From Guadua angustifolia (lineage: Eukaryota; Streptophyta; Magnoliopsida; Poales; Poaceae), in NCBI GenBank assembly GCA_036346375.1, contig CM070502.1, forward strand, positions 24,460,114 to 24,524,113: 64,000 bases of DNA, written 5' to 3'. Positions 31,900-44,734 of the stretch are shown here, piece by piece. Made by a program: the position numbers and the translations under genes. How positions within the stretch are numbered: the stretch's first letter is position 1; every line of letters starts with the position of its first letter. Below the pieces are notes generated by a model that did not search any database, was not told the origin of the DNA, and saw only the letters and a list, made by a program, of their open reading frames with translations.

Positions 31900-32850
31900 G
31901 TCATCTCATGGTTAGAGTTTTGGTATTTTTTAAAGCTGGTTGGAAATTGTGTTTGGGAAACTGTACTTCATGTTGGGGGTCATTAGTGAAGTGACTCGAA
32001 ACAGTCGGGTAGACTGAGATGCAAAATCTATACTTTATCAACACTTTATTATTACTCCTGCTGGCATTTTCAAATTCCATTTGAGGAACTTCCCACCAAG
32101 TTCGGCACTTTTTTATATAAAGTATTTCAAATGGCGACATTTGAAGACTTTTTTGGAAACTATTATTGTAAGAAAATTCGGTGAATGCCAAACATTTCAA
32201 ATAATTGGTGCTATAGGATAGAACAGGCTCTTAACATGTCTTCTAGAATTTAATTTATTCGCTCTGTTTGCCCGTCAGTTTAGGGGTGATAAGCTGTGCT
32301 AAAATTTAGCTTTGCTCCTAAGAGATTGTGCAAACTTTTCCAAAAACAGGAAGTGAATTGATAGCCACGATCAGAATTTGGAACACGGTGCAAACGCACA
32401 ATGTTATTGATATATAACTCAGCGAGCTTATCTTCTGAATATATTGTTTTGACTGGTATAAAATGTGCTACTTTTGTCAACTAATCAACAATTACTCAAA
32501 TAGAATCATGTTGTTTTGGGGTTTTGGGTAGACTAGCAATGAAATCCATATTGATATTATCCCATTTCCACTCAGGAATTTGCAGGGGTTGGAGAAGTCC
32601 GGTTAGGCGTTGATGTTCTGCTTTTGACTCACTAGCATATTCCACACTTAGTGACATACGTAGCGATATCCCTTTTCATACCAGGCCGTCAATACTCCTT
32701 TTTAAGATCTTGATACATTTTTGTACTTCCGGGATGAATAGAAAGAGGTGACTCATAAGCTTCTGTTAAAATTAACCCCTTAAGTTCAGGATCATTTGGG
32801 ACATAGATGCGACTTCCACGCATGATCACTTCATCTGGGCTTTTACAAAA
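31900..32850 (-). pseudogene. Ty3 (chromovirus-type) integrase fragment
   Basis: Minus-strand pieces in order: the zinc-binding region (from about 32840), a segment around KWDNINMDF and TPKQHDSIWVIVD near 32560-32480, the stretch TKVAHFIPVKTIYSEDKLAE (about 32480-32420), SDRGYQFTSCFWKSLHNLLG near 32370, and EFSYNNSFQKSLQMSPFEIL near 32180. This is the Tekay/Del-like integrase order. Stops and deletions interrupt it and the core motif that follows FSTAYHP is missing. Confidence 0.78.
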
Positions 32851-32859
32851 CTAAAATAC

Positions 32860-33955
32860 GTCATATTAAAATATGATAAGTCAAATCATTTCAAATTAAA
32901 ATACGCCCTATTAAAATACATCAAATTAAAGTACCCCAAATTGAGACACACAGTATACATACATCGCTTTAACAGAACTCAGGAAAAAGGTTGGACACTA
33001 GAAAGTACATGATAATTTGATAATCTTCTGGAAAATAGTATTCCATAATTTCATGAATTAAATTAAATCCGAGGTGGAGTATCTCCGATGTTAGGCAATA
33101 GTACAACTGGCATGCTGTGGGTGGGTGGAGAACATTGGTGAAGGACACCCAAAATCATCGGTATGCTAGGGTTGGAGATCTAATATTGTATTAGTGATAA
33201 GCATATTGGGGCCTCACAGGATAGGGCCACTATGGGTAAAAGGGTACAAACCTACGCAGAGCCAAATCATAAATTCATGATTGTCTCCTGGATTGGAGGC
33301 TATGGAAGCTAAGTCTATCATATACAAGTGTCAGTAGCTATTTTTGTAATTAAAATACACAACCCTTAAAGAAAACCCAAAACCTAATTTCTATAAAAAT
33401 GGAGTTTGAGGGGAGGTGAACATTTGATGGATATGAGAGATTCATTTATTGCATTTGCTATTAATGCTTGTTGAGTACTTTTGTACTCACACTTGCTAAA
33501 CCCCTATTTGCTTAGAGAATGGCTCTGGTGGTCAAGTGTCTGGTTGGGATATGGATCCCAATGGACTCGCCTACGAGGCATGTGTTGAGGGCCATCCTCA
33601 AGATCAGAACTTCGAGGATGTGGGCTACTCGGAAGGCTAGATGGTTAGGTAGACCGTACATCAACTTTGTTAGTCTTTGGAGTAATTAATACTTTTACAT
33701 TATATTTTTGTTGTAAAGTCATATGTATAATTATTATACTGGACCTGTAATTCTGTGTGGTAATGGATTGTAATAAGTTTCAATTCTAGTTTCTAATTAT
33801 TGTTCTACTGTAACACTTTGAACACGGTGTATTAACTGATAAAACATCTTGTGCGTTCAATAATTTGATTAGCTAATATATCGAGATTCGTGTAATTATC
33901 TCAGATTAATAGCGGCATTACTATCATTAGCTTGAGCTAATTATGCGGGTCACCA
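32860..33955 (+). repeat. Possible LTR remnant of a Ty3 element
   Basis: The section near 33475-33500 (GAGTACTTTTGTACTCACACTTGC) resembles 38618-38645 in the long LTR at 35777-38946, both followed by a short GAATGGC-containing stretch. The similarity is short and diverged, and no ends could be fixed. Three imperfect AAATACG-type repeats lie at about 32850-32930. Confidence 0.35.
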
Positions 33956-35771
33956 CATGATCTTGTGGGGGTACTGTAGGGAAAATATTGTAGTGGTTTT
34001 CTACTACTATAACAAGTTACTGTAGTGTACATTTTTGAACGATCTAGACTATTCAACTGCTCAATCGGACGGCTCAGAGACATGGGGACTGCTTAAGTTG
34101 CAGTCGCATGTTTGCTGCATGGGAATCTTGTCCAAGCATTCTCATAGTAAGCTTCCCTCGGCCTAGCTGTCTTATCTTATTTAGATGGACTTCAGCCATC
34201 TAATTTGGCAAAGCAAAAATTTGTGAAGACATTGTCTCTGGTGGTGATCTCCAGCCGCCGCTTGCTTGCCAGAGCTCCAGCTTGCTAGAGGAGGAGGAGG
34301 CCGTTATAGACCGCCTTCTTCAAGCACGAAGGGAAGCCACCTCTGACCAACGGCTGGCATTGGAGTTCGGGACACTCCTGGTCACAACTTGCTTCCAAGG
34401 CCTTGGAGGCGTAGGGAGAGAGAAGCTCGTCTCTCCTGGCGATCTTTGGCCATCGCTTACTCGTCGGAGCTTTAGCTTGACGAAGGAGGAACATAACAAT
34501 AGTATTTTCTATTTGGGGCAACAAAAAATCACAGATCACAACAATTAGTTACTATGGTTGCAATAAATTACCACTCTGATGCAACAAACATAAACGCTAA
34601 AAATTTGCATCAAATGAGAACTATTGTGACAACAAATACAAGAACCTGTTGCAATAAAATTGAAACATTGTTATAACAAAAATTGGAACAACTAAATTAA
34701 CTCCAACATTTTGGAGAGTGTGTTGTTACATTTGGAAATTACCACTGCAACAACTCAACTTACTGTGGCAACATTTTAGATGAGCTCAGAGTAGGAGGAG
34801 GTGGGGGTGGCCAGCCACACTGCGACCTTATCATTGGTCAGATCTAGCGACTCTGAATACCTATCCTCATTGCTCCCGACCATGACCGTGCCACTACTGA
34901 GTTCACCATTTGTAGAGTGTTGCCGTTGCCAGAGACAACGAGTTCTATTGGTGCTAGATTGTAGATTTGGTATTAGTGCGAGCATGGCATCCGCGCGCGT
35001 GAGAGAGAGAGAGAGAGGGAGGGAGGGAGGCGTGGCTTCAGTGGTGGGCTCATGGGATGCGAAGTTTGGCCCTTATCCATTTGGGTGAGCACAAGCCTGA
35101 CTACGGCCATGTGAAGCTAGAGAATGGAAAGGGAGAGACACTCTGGTGGAGATGGTGAGAGGGGAATACATCATCTCTTCACTTTTGGTTGAGCGAAGAG
35201 GTCAAAACTACTGGCGGTAGATGGATGGACAATGGGATGAGAAATGAGTAGTGGGGGAGATAGAACACGTATAGGCTCTCAACACTTACGGTGTCCGATA
35301 TTTTTCCAAGCTCCTAGATGTCTAGCATTCCCTATATATATGTTGGACAGTACACGATGTTTTTTTTTTAAAATTGGTTAGAAACTCTGATATTCATTAA
35401 AGAGGGATGAGCACCTGGGTAAGTTCTAAGATTCAAATCCGGGTGAGCGAGGGACCGACGCATGTATGCAAGAAGTAGAATCCGACTTGTATGGGATCTC
35501 CTATGAATCCACGGACACGCCCTGCGAACGCGGGATGCAAGCATGAAACCTATGTGCGCACGCGATGAGTTTGTGCTGTCCGGCCACATGCTGGAGCTCG
35601 GCGCCTCAGCCGAAGGCAAAATCCAACTCCGCATTGACGGAACGCATCGACGCAGTGAGAGGCCTTCTTTCACCGGATGCACCATGACTCCATGAGGCCC
35701 ATCGCACTCAGCGGCACCATACGCTACGGTGTGTCCGTTTTTCAACCTTCAACCCGCACCTTCAGCCGGTG
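33956..35771. other. Unassigned sequence with low-complexity parts
   Basis: 34540-34790 is rich in TTGCAACAA-like motifs in both orientations. 35000-35031 is a (GA)n/(GGGA)n microsatellite. 35410-35440 (GATTCAAATCCGGGTGAG) resembles a tRNA-like B box, as in SINEs, but no A box was found. 35540-35771 is GC-rich and may be a host gene fragment; its other half would be at 44253 onwards. No gene is supported. Confidence 0.4.
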
Positions 35772-35776
35772 GGGAC
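35772..35776 (+). other. TSD GGGAC, left copy
   Basis: GGGAC directly before the 5' LTR is repeated at 44248-44252 directly after the 3' LTR. The exact match fixes both element ends. Confidence 0.9.
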
Positions 35777-38700
35777 TGAAATAACCCGAAAATTTCAAAA
35801 ATAAATTTAATTTGGCCTTTGCTATTTATTTGAAATTTATTTGAATTTTTCCCGAATTTATTTCGAATTTATCCGATTTAAATCAAAAACTTCCCTTTTC
35901 AGGAAAATCCACCCCATTTCCGCTTTCCTTTCTAGGAAAGCCGTCTCCTCTCAGCCGTTTTTCTCCTCCGGCCCATTCGTCTTTCGCGCGCTCAGCCCGA
36001 CGATTTCTCGCACGGCCCGTTTCTTTTTCCCGCCCGCTTTCAGCGCATAAGTAATGCCCACCTCGCGCTAACCCGGTGACGCCCCACGACGATCGCTTTT
36101 TCTCCACGCGACCTGCGCCCTCGATCCCTCCGCTAATGGTATCGCCAAGGCCGCCTCCCGCCTAATCGGCAAAGCTGCGACTCTCTGCCAGCCAGGCCAA
36201 AGACACTCGACCCATTCCATCACGCCGTTCCGTCCTATCCCCACTGCTCCCTTCCATTGCCGATCTCTCTCTCCTCCGCCGCACGCCAGCTCTGCTACGC
36301 CGCCGACTCGCCCAACCGGTGGAGCTCGCAGTCCATCATTGCGCCGCGCCAAAAGCTGCATTCCTACCGCGTCTACTCTTCCACACCGTTCGGTCTTTTC
36401 ACTACTCAAGCACCCTCTCCGCCGCATCTCTCTCTCCTCCGCTCGGGCTCTATAAGAACCGAGCTCTCCCGGCCAATTTTCCTCACACCGAGCCAGCATT
36501 GGTAAGCCCTCCACGTTCCCCTGGCCTTCCTCTTCCTCCCTAGCCACTTCTTCCACTCCACCGGCGCCAAATCGCCAAATCGCCTTCATCTTCCTCGGCC
36601 CGGTTGACTCGTCGCCAAGCCTCTCCGCCACTCCTTCCCGACTTCTCCACTTCCCGACTCACCTTGAGCTCCTCATGCTCCCGAGCCACTTCATTCCTCC
36701 TCCCGAGAGCTAGTTCACGGACGCTTCGTTTTCTCCGTCTCCCGTGATTTGAGCTCACCGCCGCCTCCCGCCTCTCACCGACAATACGCCCCCCGCTGGC
36801 CGCCTCCTCCTTCATCGCTATCGCGGGCCCGCTTGCTACCACCGCAATTCCGGGGCCAGCGCGTCATTGCCGAAAGCAGCCGACAGTGCGGCCCTCTGTC
36901 GACCTCCTCTCCACGCACGCTGGCCGTTGCTCTTTGGGCCATGGCTCGCCGCTCACAAGAAGGCCTTTGTCTTTGGCGGGTCAAAATCGCAACACTGTGC
37001 AACCCGTTCGCAAAACTCTTTTCCTTTTTCTTTTCAGTTTTAAATTCGATTTTCGGATTTAAATACTAAGGAAAATCCGAAAACCTTCCAAAAATCCCAG
37101 AAAAATCCCAGAAATTCCCAAAAATACAAAAAATGCCAAAAATACATTTCCTTGACCGTTTCGAGCCACTGAGTCCAAAAATGATCTCCGTTTCGCCATA
37201 TCAAGTCTAGAAAAATTCCCAGAATACCCCTGAGCTCCGATCCGGCCATTTCTCTCTCGATTTTCCTTTCCATTGCTTTTTCTTTATTTAGTTTTATTCG
37301 TTTATTTATTGTTTGCGTTTTCTCGCGCTAGATCCGACATCGACGCAACCGTTGGCACAAATCTCGGAGCAGGAGCAGTACGAAGAGCTGTCGCAGGGAC
37401 AAGAGCCGTTCGGGGCCAGACACGACATCGACCGTCTCTCGTTAGGCGGACCTTTAACCTCGCAAGGCAAGCCACACTCCTTGAACATGTTGAACCCAGT
37501 TCCACTACAGTATTTATATATATATTTCCTGTACTGCATTATTTTTGTTATTTCAGAAAATTAGAAAATGTGATAGTTTCGAATGACATGATTAGATAAA
37601 TCCCAATGTTAAACCTGTTGTTACGCCTTAATTCCTTTCTAACCTTAGGATATAAAATACCGAACCCTCGTAAATGTAGCAATTCATACAATTATTACTT
37701 TTAGACAAATGCTTAAAATCTCCGAGAGATGGCTTGGATGATGTTGGTTTTTATAAAATTGCTACGGTGTGGGGGACAGCATTGGGCAGACCACGGAAGG
37801 TGGATGCCGGCCCAATCCCCAACTGATGACAAAGCCAATGGATGTGATGTGGTGGTGGTACAATTGGTACCAGTGGGTTGTGGTATGTCATTTGGCCGAG
37901 TCTTTGGCATTTAAGGACCGATGCCTTGGGTAAAGTAAATAACTTCAAGTCCCGCTCAACCACAAGTTGGGCCGGCCAACTTTGTTGACCTGGTCCAACA
38001 TAGCTCAGTACATTGTACTTCCCTTTTTAATACCTATAGGTAGTAGTTGCCATTCGAAGAGAATGGATCTCGTGAACAAACGGGTGGAACAGGAATGGCG
38101 CGCCATCGGTTCTCTCACAATAAAGGTGTCCACAGTACTCAGATTGCCAAAGGACCGTGGATCTTGAATATTGCGGATCTTGGTTAGCCTACTGGGTAGG
38201 AGCTAAAAAGGGGAAGTTCAACGAAATGCTATGATTATCCCGGCCTGGCCGCATGCATTAAAGTTGCATGTTTCGTGCGCATGGCATCAACGGTCAATGA
38301 TATCTTGTGGGTAAAGCTGAGCACCTCTGCAGAGTGATATCAATGGTATTCGAATACGCCGTGCTTCCGGTTAATGAAGCTGAGTTAATTTAGGGTGATT
38401 CCGACAACTGCGCCCCTGTAGCATTTATAATTAAAACTTGTCGTGAAGGTGAACTTTGCAAGATAAACCCCCCCTGATTTATATATTGTTATTTATGGTT
38501 TGTGTTTCAAATGTAAAAAGGAAAATGAATGATTCCAACTTGCATCCACAAATGCTTAAAACCTTGCCTACCTTTGTTTATTCCTGCATGTAATATTCAG
38601 ATTTTCCGTGTGGTTTGTTGAGTACGGTTGTGTACTCACCCTTGCTCCCAATTCCCTCCATAGATTTCATTTGAAGAATGGCGAGTTCCAGAAGACCGTA

Positions 38701-38946
38701 GATGACGATGTTATTTGGTTTTAGAGGCCTTGATCTATCTACTCAAGCGTTTCCTGTGGATGTTCTGTAATGTATTCGGTGCCAGCCACACCTTTTGCAA
38801 AATCTTGGCCGTTAGGCCCCTATTTCATCTATAAAATGTTCGCATTTGCTCTTTTATAAAGCAATGTACAATTGGTTACCGCGGCTAAAATCTCGGTAGT
38901 GCAGAAGGTATTTATACGCACCCCCTGAAAAGGGCGGTCCGTTACA
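35777..38946 (+). repeat. 5' LTR of gag-only Ty3 element, about 3.2 kb
   Basis: Starts TGAAATAACCCGAAAAT and ends GGTCCGTTACA, followed two bases later by the initiator-tRNA primer site. CTATAAGAAC near 36450 fits a TATA box after a CT-rich block. It contains 37365-38766, which the 3' LTR lacks. Plus-strand ORFs in the CT-rich block are compositional. Confidence 0.92.
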
Positions 38947-38948
38947 AG

Positions 38949-38960
38949 TGGTATCAGAGC
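38949..38960 (+). other. Primer-binding site (initiator Met tRNA)
   Basis: TGGTATCAGAGC two bases after the 5' LTR. It is the usual primer site complementary to the 3' end of initiator methionine tRNA. Confidence 0.92.
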
Positions 38961-39584
38961 TTGACTTGACCAGTAGATCAAGACCTTAAGATGGCTTAGG
39001 AATTGTTTTTCGAAAAGAATATTGAAACTTAAAGCAAAAGCGATTACAAAAATATATAAGCATAATTGCTATCTTCCTCTTCTTCTCACCTCCTTCTACC
39101 TTACCTAAATCTCTGTTTCCAAAAAGTGATTTGAAGTTTTCTATTCTTAACTAACTTCAAATTTCCGTAGTAGCGGATAACGCTCCGAGGTTCTCTTTCC
39201 CCCCAGTAATTCTCAGTAGTCGTTTTTAGGTGGAAGACCTGACCCAACTCATCGACAAGAAGGAATTTCTGCCGTAGTCGATCGTTAGCCTTAGATTGCA
39301 CCCTTGTTGCAATAGATTTTTTTGTAATGTAACAAGGGTCATACTGCACCTTAAGACAGCATCGGTATGACTCCATAATATATGAAAAGCTAAGTTCCCT
39401 AAATTTCTGTTATTTTGTGTTGCCCTAAAATATCCGTAAAACTCAACTCAACTCAAAATCTTCCCCCTTTTCGTCTAAGCCCCTTATCTATTCATTCTAC
39501 TCTCACCCCCAAGCTCCAAATCTTACTTACCTTCTGCTTGCCCAAAACCTGCTGCAGAACCAAATAAGAATCAAATTAAGCCAG

Positions 39585-40873
39585 ATGGCAGGAATCGGAT
39601 CACCCCAGCATCTCAGTGAGGAAACCGAATCAACAGGGAATTCAACCAACCTGACCCAGGTGTTGGCCATGATGGAAAAGAATAGGCATCAGGCAGAGAT
39701 GCGCCAGACACAACTGATGAAACAAATACTAGACCAGCTCGCAACTAGACCACATGGACACCCTCACAGTGATTACTATGCGCCAGATGGAAAGGTTGTA
39801 AAATCAAGATGGACTGCTTTTCAGAAAACAAAACCACTGTCTTTTCAAATTCAAAAAACCAACGCGCAATGATGATTGGATCAGGGACATTCAACGGAGA
39901 CTCAACGCGGTTCAATGCTCAGACAGAGAACAAGTGTTATACGCCTCACACCAACTACAAGGACGAGCGGCCACCTGGTGGATGAACTTCCAAGCACAGA
40001 AATCCGGACGAGAAACCACATGGTCAGAATTTGAAGAAGCATTCGTAAAAGCCCACATCCTCAAGGTCGGATGGCAAGAAGAAGGAGAGAATTTTGGCTC
40101 TCCGCCAAGGTGGGAGATCAGTCTTGAAATACCTCCATCACTTCAATCAACTCGCACGATATGCCCCCGAAGAAGTGAATACCGAAGCCAAGAAGATGGA
40201 GAGATTCTACACAGGCCTACAGGAAAATTTGAAATTCCATGTCGCGACGCTTGACTTCAAAGACTTGACAACAATGGTAGACAAATTAATAATTACCGAA
40301 GAAACCCGGGACGACTTGGAGAATACTCGGAAAAGGAAGGCACAAGAAAGGCAGAACCCAATGCTGCCAAGGATGCAAATGCCAGGTCTTACTCCCAATT
40401 CCCCTGCTAAAAGACCGGCTGCAGGAGAGCAGAAGCCGATACCTCCTATGCCCCACCCCAAGAAAGGGAAGTGCTCCAGTTGCAAAGGAAAGCATTATGC
40501 GAATGATTGCCCTTATAAGACCATTTGTTGTTTCCATCATGACAGATGGGACATTACCGCATTTTCGCTCCAAGAAGCACTTACCATCCCATGTGGCCAA
40601 GGCTCAAACATTCAACTTTACCACGGCAGACCAACAGACTATGCCATATCAGCCGCCAGAACAGCAGCAAAAGATGCAACAAGGAAGGGCGCTATTCGAG
40701 ACCGAACCAAACCCCAATGCCCCGAGAAGCTCGACAAACCATGTGTCCGCCAAAGAAACTACAGAGACCGCGGACGACGTCATCAGCGAGTCCCAAGCTC
40801 AGTCGCAGCCAGTGTAATTTTTAGTCAGGGTGCCCTTGCTTTTGTTTTGATTGGATCTTTAGAGAATGGTTAG
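39585..40873 (+). pseudogene. Gag of the non-autonomous Ty3 element, frameshifted
   Basis: Three overlapping frames together give a plant Ty3 gag: an N-terminal helical part from the ATG at 39585, the capsid part with ASHQLQGRAATWWMNF and WSEFEEAFVKAHI (39943-40060), then LKYLHHFNQLARYAPEEV and FYTGLQENLKFHVATLDF (40115-40260). A zinc knuckle CSSCKGKHYANDC lies near 40470-40508, with three rather than four residues between the second Cys and His. Frame changes occur near 39850 and 40080. The frame runs on to 40873 without pol motifs. Confidence 0.8.
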
Positions 40874-42481
40874 ATACCCTGCTATTGCCCGCCTCTTTTG
40901 CGTCTCGAAATCTCTGAAGGCTTTGTTAGCGACTCGGTACAAGTGTAATGATCTGTAATCAACCCTTCAAGGAATTAAGATCAAAACCAATTTATTGATG
41001 TTAAAAATAATGAAGGGATTGGATTCACTATGCCAACGTAAGGCAATATTGAACTGTCAAAAGAATCGCCCTTGCGAGTGACCAAGGATAAGAAGTAACT
41101 GTGCAGACAGACACGAGTGAGTGAAAAGCATGTACAGAGACACTCTCGCCTCAGAAATAGCCAAAATACCGATCATTCAAGAATACCCGGACAAATTGGC
41201 TTGAAGAATGATTCACCTTACCATAAGGAACCCGACAGAAATAAAATGATCTCGGAAGAATCCATAATTCCATTGGAATCCAACCAAATCTTGGAACCAG
41301 GTCAAGCCACCGTCAAGAAATAGAGAAATTCAAACTATGACAAAAAGAGATGACAGATTATCAACCCTCTTGGAAGGTGAACCAGAATATACTACAGCTC
41401 CGTAACTATATATATGCGATAATAAGGATATAAGAGGATTGATTTTGACAAAGAAAGCAGCCAAGAAAGTCCTATACAGCAATATATGGGAGATTGACCC
41501 TCAGAAGACTACTAGTATACTGCAACTCTCCTTCCCTAGACAGAAAATGAGAAGAGATCAGAATGGATTTCCTCACAAGAATGTTCAAGGACTCGACAGG
41601 GATTCAACACTATTAAATGACCGTTGACAGATTGACCAAGACAACCCACCTTGGTGCAATTAGACAAGGCTTACGGCAGAAATGAAGTTCAGGAAGATAT
41701 TTATGATAAGAATAGAGAGAAATTCCGAAAGAAGTAGTGTCAGAACCCGAGACCCACTCTACGACCAAAATTTTGGAGAAGTTCGCCCAGAGTAAAGAGG
41801 ACAGAATTAACCTTTAATGAAGCTTATTTCTAGCAGGCTGATAGACAGACCGAAAGTACCTGCCAAATATTAAAAAGTGTGCTTCGGAGATCATTAAAGA
41901 GGTCACCTTTTAAAAAAAAGCCCCTTTAGAGAAGAAAGTGCAGAAGATGAATAGGATTGCAACAAGAAAGCCATACGATACGTAATGTATGATGTCGGTC
42001 ACCGTAATGAAGACCTTGTCTATTTAGAAGTGATGCCCAAGCCGAGGCACGATTCCAAAGTTAAGGAAGAATTATGCCCAGATATATTGGACAAGATCAA
42101 ATCCTCTCAGACAGCTTAGAGGAATGACCGCAAATCACCATCATACCAGAGTCAACCCGACCCACGAAATTTCAGAGTTCCAACTGTGGAATACCTTCGA
42201 CGCCAATCGATGCACTCCACCGCAGCTTAAAAGGATTGACCTACTAAAAGACCTACCTCATCACAAGTGGTATGTCTTACCATAAGCAAGATTCCAGATT
42301 TTCGAGACAACCGAAAAGATGTACGAGAGACAAGGATGTCGAAAATACAGAGGATGCAAGAGTATTGCCGAGAGTATATTTTAAAGAATCCAGAGAAAGA
42401 GGAATCAGACCAGCAGAAATTTCCCAACGACGCCTTTAGATGAGTAAATCTCGGGACTAGATTTATTTTAAGGGGGTAGGT
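40874..42481 (+). other. Non-coding internal region of gag-only element
   Basis: Only short ORFs without recognisable motifs are present. An autonomous element would have several kilobases of pol here. The region is A-rich on the plus strand and ends in the purine tract at 42470-42480. Confidence 0.75.
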
Positions 42482-44247
42482 TGAAATAACCCAAAATTTC
42501 AAAAATAAATTTAATTTGGCCTTTGCTATTTATTTGAAATTTATTTGAATTTTTCCTAATTTATTTCGAATTTATCCGATTTAAATCAAAACTTCCTTTT
42601 CAGAAAATCCACCCCATTTCCGCTTTCCTTTCGGGAAAGCCGCTCTCTCATTGCTTTTCTCCTCCCGGCCCATTCGTCTTTCAGGCCGCCCGACGATTTC
42701 AGACGTCTGCGTTTTTTTCCCTGCCCGCTTTCCTTCCATACAAGACAAAGCCCACTCAAGGCTAACCCAGTGACGCCCCACGCGACAATCGCTTTTTCTC
42801 CACGCGACCTGCCTCGATCCCTCCGCTAATGGCATCGCTCAGGTTGCCGCCGCCTCCCGCCTAATCGGCAAAGCTGCAGATTCGCCAAGACCCGCCAAAG
42901 ACACTCGACCCATTCCATCACGCCTGTTCCGCCCTATCCCCATCGCTCCCTTCCATTGCCGATCTCTCTCTCCTCCAAGACGCCACTCAAGCTTTCACGC
43001 CGACTCGCCCAACCGGTGGTGCTCGTAGTCCATCATTGCGCCGCGCCAAAAGCTGCATTCCTACCGCGTCTACTCTTCCACACCGTTCGGTCTTTTCACT
43101 ACTCAAGCACCCTCTCCGCCGCATCTCTCTCTCCTCCGCTCGGGCTCTATAAGAACCGAGCTCTCCGCCAATTTTCCTCACACCGAGCCAAGATTGGTAA
43201 GCCCTCCACGCTCCCCGGCCTTCCTCTTCCTCCCTAGCCACTTCTTCCACTCCACCGCGCGCCAAATCGCCAAATTCGCCTTCATCTTCCTCGGCTCGGC
43301 TGACTCGTCGCCAAGCCTCTCCGCCACTCCCTTCCCGACTTCTCCACTTCCCGACTCACCTTGAGCTCCTCATGCTCCCGAGCCACTTCATTCCTCCTCC
43401 CGAGAGCTAGTTCGCGGATCGCTTCTGCGTTTTCTCCGCCTCCGGTGACGAGCTCACTGGCCGCCCCCCTCTCACCGATAATACGCCCCCACCCGTCGGC
43501 CGCCTCCTCCCTTCATCGCTATCAAGGGCCGCTTGCTACCACCGCAATTCCGGGGCCCAGCGTCGGCCTCCTCGCCGAAAGCCAGTGACGACAGCCCCCC
43601 CTGTCGACCTCCCTCTCCACGACGCAGGCCGACCGTCTATTTGGGCCTATGGTTCGCTTCGCCACAAGAAGGCAATCAGGTTTGGCGGGCAAAATCGCAA
43701 CAACAGGCAACCTGCTCATAAAACTCTTTTCCTTTTTCTTTTCAGTTTTAAATTCGATTTTCGGATTTAAATACTAAGGAAAATCCAAAACCTTCCAAAA
43801 TCCTTAAAAATCCAGAAATTCCCAAAATACAAAAATGCCAAAAATACATTTCTTGACTGCTTTGAGCCATCGAGTCCAAAAATGATCTCCGTTTCGCCAT
43901 ATCAAGTCTAGAAAAATTCCCAGAATACCCCTGAGCTCCGATCCGGCCATTTCTCTCTCGATTTTCCTTTCCATTGCTTTTTCTTTATTTAGTTTTATTC
44001 GTTTATTTATTGTTTGCGTTTTCTCGCGCTAGATCCGACATCGACGCAACCGTTGGCACGAATCTGTAATGTATTCGGTGCCAGCCACACCTTTTGCAAA
44101 ATCTTGGCCGTTAGGCCCCTATTTCATCTATAAAATGTTCGCATTTGCTCTTTTATAAAGCAATGTACAATTGGTTACCTGCAGCTAAAATCTTGGGTAG
44201 CTGCAAAGGTATTTATACGCACCCCCTGAAAAGGGCGGTCCGTTACA
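42482..44247 (+). repeat. 3' LTR of gag-only Ty3 element, internally deleted
   Basis: Starts TGAAATAACCCAAAATT and ends GGTCCGTTACA. It matches the 5' LTR but joins AATCT (equivalent to 37360-37364) to GTAATG (equivalent to 38767 onwards). The trinucleotide TCT occurs at both junctions in the 5' LTR, which fits deletion by short-homology recombination. Other differences are small indels in GC-rich runs. Confidence 0.92.
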
Positions 44248-44252
44248 GGGAC

Positions 44253-44734
44253 CCCATGCGTTCATGCGTTCAGCGACTATTCTCCTGTGCGGCTGTGCTA
44301 CATTATGCCGAGAGCCACAGGGGAGACATCACAATTCACAACGCCCACCTGCCTCTGCAGCCTCCAGACGCCGGCCGGCAGTGCCCATACGATGAAGTTT
44401 AGGTTCTCGTCTAAGATAGCTTTGCAAACTAAGCACGAGATCGACTCAACAAACTCACCGAACTAGCTCGATTAATTGGATCGAACTCTGCCCAGGCATC
44501 TCAAAGCACAGCAAGACCGCTCTCTCTTTCTCACTCCCTCAGTCACTCGCACACAGTCACGCACACACAGCACGCACATGATCGAGCAAGGACATAATGC
44601 AAGTACATCAATATCTTAAAGTTTTTTTATAGAATAAGTTTTCTGCATGATTACTCGATAGAAAGTGATACCATGAGCTAAGGCAAGGTACGTACGTGTC
44701 GAGCTGGGCCTGGAAGCAAATAACACCAAATCCA
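44253..44734. other. Flank of gag-only element, nothing recognised
   Basis: The first about 150 bp are GC-rich and may continue the 35540-35771 segment. A CT/CA-rich stretch lies at 44515-44580. No gene or element end recognised. Confidence 0.4.

Larger units (their letters stand above)
35777..44247 (+). mobile_element. Non-autonomous gag-only Ty3 retrotransposon
   Basis: The element has long LTRs (35777-38946 and 42482-44247), primer site TGGTATCAGAGC at 38949-38960, a frameshifted gag, a non-coding stretch, a purine tract (AAGGGGGTAGG, 42470-42480) and identical GGGAC target duplications. No protease, reverse transcriptase, RNase H or integrase motif was found in the internal region, so it would depend on a partner element. 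The 3' LTR has lost 1402 bp relative to the 5' LTR. Confidence 0.9.

Noticed and set aside
34282..34548. 88-codon plus-strand frame near 34.3 kb
   Set aside because: No recognisable domain and an overlapping frame on the other strand; not supportable as a gene.
35400..35500. SINE with tRNA-like promoter
   Set aside because: Only a B-box-like GATTCAAATCC was seen; no A box at the right distance and no poly-A or poly-T tail with duplications.
36068..36631. 187-codon minus-strand frame in the long 5' LTR
   Set aside because: Lies in a CT-rich LTR block and is broken in the 3' LTR, so it is compositional.
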